Shown here piece by piece: positions 56,871-64,000 of a stretch of 64,000 nt of DNA. The stretch is taken from NCBI RefSeq assembly GCF_000004195.4, contig NC_030682.2, forward strand, positions 133,985,759 through 134,049,758. The letters are read 5' to 3'. Both the position numbers and the translations under genes were made by a program. Position 1 is the stretch's first letter. Every line of letters starts with the position of its first letter. The notes beneath the pieces were generated by a model. That model ran no database searches, was not told the DNA's origin, and saw only the letters and a program-made list of their open reading frames with translations. The stretch comes from Xenopus tropicalis. Taxonomy: Eukaryota > Chordata > Amphibia > Anura > Pipidae.

Positions 56871-57718
56871 TAAACCTTTTTTTTCTATCTTTACTCTAAA
56901 CACCCACAATAACATACCTTAGTCCTCTGCATTCAGTCCAATCTGGTTTCTGAATTATAAATTGAAATCTCCAGCTCTTTCCTCTACTTCCTGGTACAGT
57001 GTGAAGCCCCGCCCCCTCCTACTGCTGAGCTCACCTTATCTCTTGGACTACAGGATAGTCGAAGAGGAGAGCCTTCTGGGCATGCCTGACAAAGAAGCTT
57101 TCTGGGAATGTACAGAGAATCAGAAACCAGTGTGCAGCAGCAGAAGCAGATTTTTTCCTGTGCTCATTCATTACTGCCTGACTCCCTAAATACACACAAA
57201 AATGCACTTATAAAAGTGCTTCACAAACAGAAAGTCTATGTACCCAAATCACAATTCATATCATATCATACCCTCATACCAGTGTTCCATGTTTAATAAT
57301 ACCTATAAATTGTTCTAAAAATGTACAAAAAGTTTGCAACTTGACAGTGGAGTGAGTTATAATTCAACACCACAGTTGAATCAATTAAGATGCAAGCAAT
57401 CCATCTATCAAGTGATTTAATCCAGTTCTAAAACATTTATGTTACTAATCAGCAAATATTAAATATTACATATTTGTGATTATTACTTTAGTGCAGAACT
57501 TACAGTGTTTAAAAGAATCCACAGTCAACTGATACTATATGTCTTCAAGAAAATCCATGCTGGTGCATAATATTTGCTAAGTAGTAATAAAAGTAATGTT
57601 TTAGAATGGGTTTAAATCACTGTATTGATAGATTGTTTGCACTTGCATCCTAACTGATTCAACTCTAGTGCTGAACTATAACTCACAGAACTGTCAAGTT
57701 GCAAACTTTTCTTACATT

Positions 57719-58622
57719 TGTAACACTTGTTTGGCTTAATAGGGGTATATTACCAGGCTAGTTGGGCACTTAGAGCATGGGTTACATTCAACCCCCTTTC
57801 CCAGGAATGGGCCTCCGCTATATGGGAGCTATGTCAGGGGCTATATGGTGTTGTTGAACTACAACTCACACTGGTGTTGTGCAATATAATAAGTGATTGG
57901 ACGCCAGGAGCTCTTGCAGTTAACTGGATAATACTTTATTTGGACAAGGCACATATGGAATAGTGCAACAGGGTACATACTCACAGTCACAGCAGTATAG
58001 AACTTGGTCACAGAGAAACACAGCAGAAGTGACACTCAAGGTAACAGTATAGCCCACTTGGAGGATATGCAGAGTATTAGCTGTATGCTCAGGAATGGAT
58101 GCCCTTTACTGGAACGGATCCCCTCCAGCCAACTATGGTTCAGGGTAAGGAACTGCCTGAATCCTGCGTCTTAACTGTGGTCCCTACAGCAAGGCATACA
58201 AAGCCTGGGTTAGACTAAACCCTTACAGTCTCCTTTGATGGGGCTAGTGCTGCCCTTACTAAATAAGCTATCTATGCTCACCACTCCTAGAGGGTGCTAT
58301 TACATATGACTGACTGTGCTGGCTTTATCTCATTCACGGGGCCCTGTCCCCGACTTACAAATCAGCAGTTCTCTTTACTGGGGCCTAATTGCCTCAGGCT
58401 CAGTGACATGAAGCCTCAGGACAACATCAGCCAAAGAGGGAGACACTCCCTTGTGCCAGACACTATATAGTCTGCACAAGGGGAGTGGTCAACCTGGGCT
58501 AAACCTATAGGGGGTAGCCTAATACTGTAATCTGAGTGTAGAGGGCTCTGCCCTATTACAACACAGATAACATAAAGGTAGGGGATAACACCATAGGGAA
58601 CTTAACCCTATGGGTCCCTACA
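57719..58622 (-). repeat. 3' LTR (904 bp)
   Basis: It differs from the other LTR by about a dozen substitutions and two 1-bp indels, mostly near 57833-57855 and 58060-58080. Both begin TGTAACACTTG and end GGGTCCCTACA on the plus strand. It shows ordered similarity to 2797-3330. Confidence 0.92.
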
Positions 58623-59495
58623 TTCACCCGGGGGAAGAATCCATTCCGACCCGGCAATGGTAAATAACAATAAGTACACTTTTCAAGCAATAACAGTAGT
58701 GCATTGATTTAGTGCAAAAATACAGTACCCATACATCCATTTCTGATACCCTCTCCTGAGGAGTATCCGGTACATTGGATATCTGCAAGGAAAAGATTAG
58801 GCACATACAGCAACTTTATTGAATCATATACACTTTGAGTGTCCTGTAGGATCACATGGGATCAACATGTGGCTTGGCTGGGCGCAGTGGTTTAAATGCT
58901 GTTCCCTGTACACTAGTCCGCAGCCGCGGGGTCTAGGCAGGGTAGCGGTAAATAGTTGTACGCAAAGTTCAGGCACCTTTTTGGTCGCAGCCGCGGACCC
59001 ACTGAGGTGATGTCCTTTACCTTCAGCCCGCACGGTGTTCCGGAAGGATCCCCTGTACCGGTGGTGCGTAGCTGGATATGTGAGGAGTATGCGCTATTAC
59101 TACTTTAGCAGCCGCTTACAGTAGATTCGCAATCAGTCAGGAGCAGATTCAGATGCGACCGACTCCTACCAAAGTCCCTCACAAAATGGCGGCGGTGACG
59201 TGTGTCCGGGAGCCGCCCTTTGAGATCTCGCGTCTAGACTAATCCTCACGCGAGACTCCCCCTTCGCGCCAAATACCTCCCGCGTCACTCAGAAAGTGCG
59301 CGAAAACAGCAGGGATTGATTGACAGCATAGGGAAACCAATGGGAAACGGTCTAAGAGCTCCAAAAGAACCGAACCCACGGCCAATTACAATTTAGATTT
59401 TTCAATGCAGGCTAGCCTTTTTGCCTGTCAGTGATTTTAGAAGCACAATTTACACACAGTGTTTTCCAGCCCCACAATTACGTTGGGCGCCAAAA
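58623..59495 (-). other. Internal region of LTR element, CpG-rich
   Basis: It contains many CpGs between about 58900 and 59300 (CAGCCGCGGGG, AAATGGCGGCGGTGACG, CGCGAGACTCCC, TTCGCGCC). The 18-codon frame from the ATG at 59165 ends quickly and no viral domain is visible. The CpG-rich stretch looks promoter-like, but its bounds inside the element mark it as TE sequence and not as NUDCD1 exon 1. Confidence 0.75.
59480..59492 (-). promoter_or_regulatory. Primer-binding site, tRNA-Lys(CUU)-type
   Basis: On the minus strand, three bases after the 5' LTR, the sequence is TGGCGCCCAACGT. This is complementary to the 3' end of tRNA-Lys(CUU), whose acceptor end is ...ACGTTGGGCG plus CCA. It fixes the element's orientation. 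The match weakens after the 13th base (AATTGTGGGGC). Confidence 0.85.
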
Positions 59496-60397
59496 TGTAA
59501 CACTTGTTTGGCTTAATAGGGGTATATTACCAGGCTAGTTGGGCACTTAGAGCATGGGTTACATTCAACCCCCTTTCCCAGGAATGGGCCTCCGCTATAT
59601 GGGAGCTATGTCAGGGCTAGATGATATAGTTGAACTACAACTCACACTGGTGTTGTGCAATATAATAAGTGATTGGACGCCAGGAGCTCTTGCAGTTAAC
59701 TGGATAATACTTTATTTGGACAAGGCACATATAGAATAGTGCAACAGGGTATATACTCACAGTCACAGCAGTATAGAACTTGGTCACAGAGAAACACAGC
59801 AGAAGTGACACTCAAGGTAACAGTATAGCCCACTGGGAGGTTATGCAGAGTATTAGCTGTATGCCAGGAATGGATGCCCTTTACTGGAACGGATCCCCTC
59901 CAGCCAACTATGGTTCAGGGTAAGGAACTGCCTGAATCCTGCGTCTTAACTGTGGTCCCTACAGCAAGGCATACAAAGCCTGGGTTAGACTAAACCCTTA
60001 CAGTCTCCTTTGATGGGGCTAGTGCTGCCCTTACTAAATAAGCTATCTATGCTCACCACTCCTAGAGGGTGCTATTACATATGACTGACTGTGCTGGCTT
60101 TATCTCATTCACGGGGCCCTTTCCCAGACTTACAAATCAGCAGTTCTCTTTACTGGGGCCTAATTGCCTCAGGCTCAGTGACATGAAGCCTCAGGACAAC
60201 ATCAGCCAAAGAGGAAGACACTCCCTTGTGCCAGAAACTATATAGTCTGCACAAGGGGAGTGGTCAACCTGGGCTAAACCTATAGGGGGTAGCCTAATAC
60301 TGTAATCTGAGTGTAGAGGGCTCTGCCCTATTACAACACAGATAACATAAAGGTAGGGGATAACACCATAGGGAACTTAACCCTATGGGTCCCTACA
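59496..60397 (-). repeat. 5' LTR (902 bp)
   Basis: See the element entry. This LTR adjoins the primer-binding site and is therefore the 5' copy in element orientation. The few differences from the 3' LTR indicate a fairly recent insertion. Confidence 0.92.
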
Positions 60398-60649
60398 CAT
60401 TTCTAGAACAATTTATAGGAGAAGGCTCTCCTCTTCAACTACCCTGTAGTCAAAGAAATATGGAGAGCTTAGCAGAAAGAGGGGGCGGGGTTTCACACAG
60501 TACCAGGAAGTAGATGAAAGAAACTGGATATTTCAATTTATAATGGAGAAACCAGATCATGGACAAGATACAATCTGAGATGCAATTCAATTCAGAAAAA
60601 CATCTGAAAGATTATCATGTGAAGAATATATTGCGGTCTATGGGAAAAA

Positions 60650-61212
60650 AACATTTTTTATCCAGAAAGCTCAGAATGATAACAAGACCATCTTCATTTT
60701 AATCAAATATTTATTTATTTTTTAAATAATTTCCTTGTTTTCTGTAATAATAAAACAGTACCTGTTCTTGATCTCAACTAAGATATAATTACCCCTTATT
60801 GGGGCGGAACAGCCCTATTGGGTTTATTTAATGGTTAAATGATTCCCTTTTCTCTGTAATAATAAAACAGTACCTGTACTTGATCCCAAATAAGATATAA
60901 TTACCCCTTATTGGGGCAGAACAGCATTAAAAATAAAAAAAAAAAAAATAAACTGTTTTATTATTACAGAGAAAAAGGAATCATTTAACCATTAAATAAA
61001 CCCAATAGGGCTGTTCTGCCCCCAATAAGGATTAATTATATCTCAGTTTGGATCAAATACAAAGCGCTGTTTTATTTTTACAGAGAAAAAGGAAATCAAT
61101 TTTAAAAATCTGAATTATTTGATTAAAATGGAGTCTATGGGAGACAGGCTTTTACGTAATTCAGAGCTTTCTTGATATCGGGTTTCTGGATAACGGATCC
61201 CATACCAGTACA
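60650..61212. mobile_element. GGATAA-family MITE, rearranged array
   Basis: Units in reverse orientation (60745-60925) meet an A-rich junction near 60930-60950, then a unit in forward orientation (60955-61090) and a normal right end (TATCGGGTTTCTGGATAACG, CCCATACCAGTACA). The array is therefore head-to-head. Confidence 0.75.
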
Positions 61213-61388
61213 TGTATCAAAACGGCAGACATCATTATGAAGTAGACACAACAGCATCCCTTTATGAAAGATTATTGAAAATCCTGCAACTGCCTACAGG
61301 GAAGGAGAATTAGAAACTTTGCTGTCAAACTTGAGAGGATGGAGGTTGCCATGGCACTGTATACAGCAAATGATTAAACAAAGGTGGT

Positions 61389-61949
61389 AGAATGCCATTG
61401 AGCCCTATGGGAGACTTTCCTTGGGCCGGGTTGGAGCTGCAGAGTGCCATTGAGCCCTATGGGAGACTTTCCTTGGGCCGGGTTGGAGCTGCAGAGTGCC
61501 ATTGAGCCCTATGGGAGACTTTCCTTGGGCCGGGTTGGAGCTGCAGAGTGCCATTGAGCCCTATGGGAGACTTCCTGGGCGGTTGGAGCTGCAGTGCCAT
61601 TGAGCCCTATGGGAGACTTTCCTTGGGCCGGGTTGGAGCTGCAGAGTGCCATTGAGCCCTATGGGAGACTTCCCTTGGGCCGGGTTGGAGCTGCAGAGTG
61701 CCATTGAGCCCTATGGGAGACTTTCCTTGGGCCAGGTTGGAGCTGCAGGGTGCCATTGAGCCCTATGGGAGACTTTCCTTGGGCCAGGTTGGAGCTGCAG
61801 AGTGCCATTGAGCCCTATGGGAGACTTTCCTTGGGCCGGGTTGGAGCTGCAGAGTGCCATTGAGCCCTATGGGAGACTTTCCTTGGGCCGGGTTGGAGCT
61901 GCAGAGTGCCATTGAGCCCTATGGGAGACTTTCCTTGGGCCGGGTTGGC
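61389..61949. repeat. Second array of the 52-bp unit, about 11 copies
   Basis: The same unit and orientation as 50026-51248. One copy near 61568-61595 is shortened (CTTCCTGGGCGGTTGG). The flanks differ from the first array, so it is not simply the same MITE locus duplicated. Confidence 0.95.
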
Positions 61950-62264
61950 ATCCACAGTAAGGGACAAGGGAGGCACTTGGCGCGCACAATTTCCCCCTCA
62001 AACAGGGCAAGTACAAGTGCCCCAGGTGGCCATAGTGGTGTTTAAGATGTCAGCTTGTGCTGATTGCGGGTCTCTCTCCTGATAATAGCGGCCGTCCCTC
62101 TGGCAGTTGCTGCAGCCTCAGACTTGTTCCCTTGTATCTTCTCTGAGCCCCAGCCAGGTCACATGATGCTATTGGAGCAATAGGTAAATTGCAATGGATC
62201 TAATGAGTTTAATATGTGACATGACTACTATTTGACTGCACCTAAAAAACTTTGGGAGGGGCCA
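61950..62264. other. Intron 1 sequence, nothing recognised
   Basis: Between the 52-bp array and the SINE; no feature identified. Confidence 0.4.
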
Positions 62265-62440
62265 ACTCCCGGAACTGTAACTGGCCAACTTATGTCTTTG
62301 TGCTGTGGGGGCGCAACCCACTGCCCGCACGGGGAGGACATAGAGACTCCTACGCGGCTTGAAGTGTCCTGCTCGGAACTGAACTCAGGTCTCCAACGCG
62401 CAAGGCTGCAATGCTATGCACTGAGCCACTGTACGGCCCA
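62265..62440 (-). mobile_element. tRNA-derived SINE (V-SINE-like)
   Basis: On the minus strand it starts GGGCCGTACAGTGGCTCAG, with an A-box-like GTGGCTCAGTGCATAGCA near 62414-62431 and a B-box-like GAGTTCAGTTCC near 62375-62386. A central block follows (CTCTATGTCCTCCCCGTG) that resembles the conserved middle of vertebrate V-SINEs. The 3' tail was not delimited. Confidence 0.7.
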
Positions 62441-62479
62441 AGGGGTTTGGCTCTCAGTTTAATTATGTCTTTCAATCCG

Positions 62480-64000
62480 TGTGGGCGGGGCCAACAACAA
62501 CCAATCAAATTTCACCCATTGACTTTAATGGGGAAATTGAAACTGCTGCCACACTTCCAGCTTTGAGGCTACACTCCCCAAACTTGAATCACATAGTCAT
62601 GGGGTCAGCCTGAATGAAAACATGATGATTGTTGGATGCCCAAAAATGGGTGGAGCTGTGAACAGCCAATCAGATTTTACCTACTGACTTGGCAGAAATT
62701 AAGCCTGCTGCCATTCTCACAGTAATAACACCGGGGTCCCCAAACTTTGCAGAGTTAGTCACCAGGTAACTGTGGTTCAAGGTTAGAAAAAGTGGGCGGA
62801 GCCACCAACAGCCAATCAGATTTACCTAGTGACTTTCAATGGGGAAATTCAACCTGCTGCCATTCTCACAGTATTTACCCCAGGGTTCCCAAAGTTTGCA
62901 TAGTCAGTCACTGGGTGACTTCATACTCAAGGGTAGAAAAAGTGGGCGGGGCCAACAAAAGCCAATCACATTTCTTTCACTGTTATCAGTGGGGAAATTT
63001 TAACTGCTGCCATTCTCACATGTTTAATGTCAGGGTCCCCAAACTTTGCACAGTTTGTCCCTGGGTGACTATGTTCCAAGTTTAGAAAAGTGGGCGGGGC
63101 CAACAACAGCCAATCAGATTTCACCTATAGACTTCATATGTTTAAATTTAAACTGCTGCCATTCTTTAAATATTAATACTAAGGTTCCCAAACTTTGCAG
63201 AGCTAGTCACCAGGTAACTGCGGTTCAAAGTCAGAAAAAGTGGGTGGGGCCACCAACAGCCAATCAGATCTTAACTATTGATTTTCAATGGGGAAATTCA
63301 ACCTGCTGCCATTCTCACAGTATTAAACACCAGAATCACTAGGGGACTGCATTTTAAGGTTTTAAAAAGTGGGTGGAGCCACCAACAGCCAACCAGACTT
63401 CACCTATTGAATTTTTTTTGGTTTAAAATTAAAATGCTGCCTTTCTCACACTATTTATGTCAGTCACTGGCTGACTACGTATTCAGGGTTAGAACAAGTG
63501 GGTGGAGCCACCAACAGCCAATCCATTTCCACCCATTAAATTTCATTGGTTTATATTTAAACTGAAGCCATTATTTAAGTTTTAATTCCAGAGTTGTTAC
63601 AAAGTTAGTCACTGGGTATTTGCAGTTCAAAGTTAGAAAAAGTGGGCGGAGCCACCAACAGCCAATAACATTTCACCTATTTACTTTCAATGATGAAGTG
63701 TAAAATGCTGTCAGTCTCACAATTTTTATGCCCGAGTCCCCAAACTTTGGAAAGTTGGTCAGAGGGGGACTGCAGTTCAAAAATAGAAAAAGTGGGTTGG
63801 GCCACCAACAGCCAATTAGAATTCATCCATTGAATTGTATTGGTTTAAATTTAGAATGCCGTCATTCTCACACTATTTATGCCAGGGTGCCAGTGTTACT
63901 GGGTGACTTCCACTCAAGGTTAGAAAAAGTGGGCACACCCACCAACCACCAATAACGATTCACCTATTGACTTTTATTGGTTTAAATTTAAACTGCTTCT
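62480..64000. repeat. ~145-bp satellite with GC-box and CCAAT motifs
   Basis: At least eleven diverged units reach the window edge. Each holds GTGGGCGGAGCCACCAACAG followed by CCAATCAGATTTCACC, then GGGGAAATT, TGCTGCCATTCTCACA, CCCCAAACTTTGCA and GTCACTGGGTGACT. CCAAT positions are about 62501, 62666, 62812, 62962, 63109, 63260, 63518, 63662, 63812 and 63950; the unit near 63390 has CCAAC. Spacing varies from about 131 to 165 bp. Frames through the array are repeat by-products. Confidence 0.9.

Larger units (their letters stand above)
57719..60397 (-). mobile_element. Non-coding LTR retroelement, 4-bp duplication
   Basis: Two ~903-bp direct repeats with TG...CA ends enclose about 870 bp. CATT is duplicated at 57715-57718 and 60398-60401. 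The left arm of the surrounding inverted repeat supplies the empty-site sequence with a single CATT. Orientation is minus, set by the primer-binding site at 59480-59492. The interior (58623-59495) has no gag or pol frame, so this is a short non-autonomous (TRIM/LARD-like) element. No clear polypurine tract was seen. Its class (Ty3/gypsy or other) cannot be decided without pol. Confidence 0.92.
56865..60600. repeat. Inverted element broken by the LTR retroelement
   Basis: The left arm (about 56900-57075: TTTATAAATTGAAATCTCC-like text, CTACTTCCTGGTACAGTGTG, GAGCCTTCTGGG) is mirrored at 60410-60570 (AGAAGGCTCTCCTCTTC, CACACAGTACCAGGAAGTAG, ATTTCAATTTATAA). Inside, 57300-57450 and 57590-57718 form a second inverted pair (AAGTTTGCAACTTGACAG facing CTGTCAAGTTGCAAACTT). 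The LTR retroelement lies in the right inner arm. Confidence 0.75.

Noticed and set aside
59165..59221. ATGGCGGCGGTGACG as a host gene start (NUDCD1 exon 1 or ENY2)
   Set aside because: It is on the plus strand inside the LTR element, the frame closes after about 18 codons, and the product does not resemble the N-terminus of NUDCD1 or ENY2.
62792..63955. Series of ~75-98 codon frames repeating similar peptides
   Set aside because: They arise from the ~145-bp satellite. Adjacent frames overlap in different registers and have no common start or stop.

Overview
The window is vertebrate nuclear DNA, almost certainly from a clawed frog (Xenopus). It has split exons with GT/AG splice sites, a very high density of small inverted-repeat DNA transposons (MITEs) of types common in Xenopus, two Tc1-like elements, a Tx1/L1-type LINE, a Penelope-like remnant and several tandem satellites. 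There are no operons, bacterial promoters or CRISPR arrays. The species assignment is an inference from repeat content and protein similarity.

One host protein gene is present, on the minus strand: NUDCD1 (NudC domain-containing protein 1, also called CML66). Eight consecutive coding exons run right to left: 54008-54162, 47115-47300, 45348-45531, 43865-44053, 35675-35882, 31541-31685, 27978-28103 and 3734-3893. Compared with the ten-exon vertebrate gene these are exons 2 to 9. The start-codon exon lies beyond 64000 and the last coding exon before position 1. All phases join cleanly to 1353 coding bases without a stop. The p23/CS domain is split between the 35.7 kb and 31.6 kb exons.

Everything else is intron filled with layered mobile DNA. 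1-3733 (last intron): hAT-type MITE, palindromic MITEs and an LTR-related block with inverted ends. 3894-27977 (24 kb intron): a Tc1 element and a PIF-type MITE in one older repeat; a 4.3 kb LINE inside a TA-flanked MITE that holds a 113-bp tandem array; and a second Tc1 element next to a 221-bp palindrome. 28104-43864: more TA-flanked MITEs, a TTAA-flanked MITE and a Penelope-like remnant interrupted by an hAT MITE. 44054-54007: MITEs, LINE 3' fragments and a 1.2 kb array of a 52-bp unit. 54163-64000 (intron 1): nested MITEs, a young non-coding LTR retroelement with a tRNA-Lys(CUU)-type primer site, a second 52-bp array, a tRNA-derived SINE and a roughly 145-bp satellite whose units each carry a GC-box-like and a CCAAT-box sequence.

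The TE genes seen (LINE ORF2, two Tc1 transposases, Penelope endonuclease) are all broken by frameshifts, stops or deletions, so none looks able to move by itself. I see no clear new multi-gene system. The most unusual signals are a stem-loop with compensatory stem changes at the 3' ends of Penelope-like fragments, MITE families that have grown internal satellites, an LTR-related block with inverted ends, and the GC-box/CCAAT satellite in intron 1 of NUDCD1.
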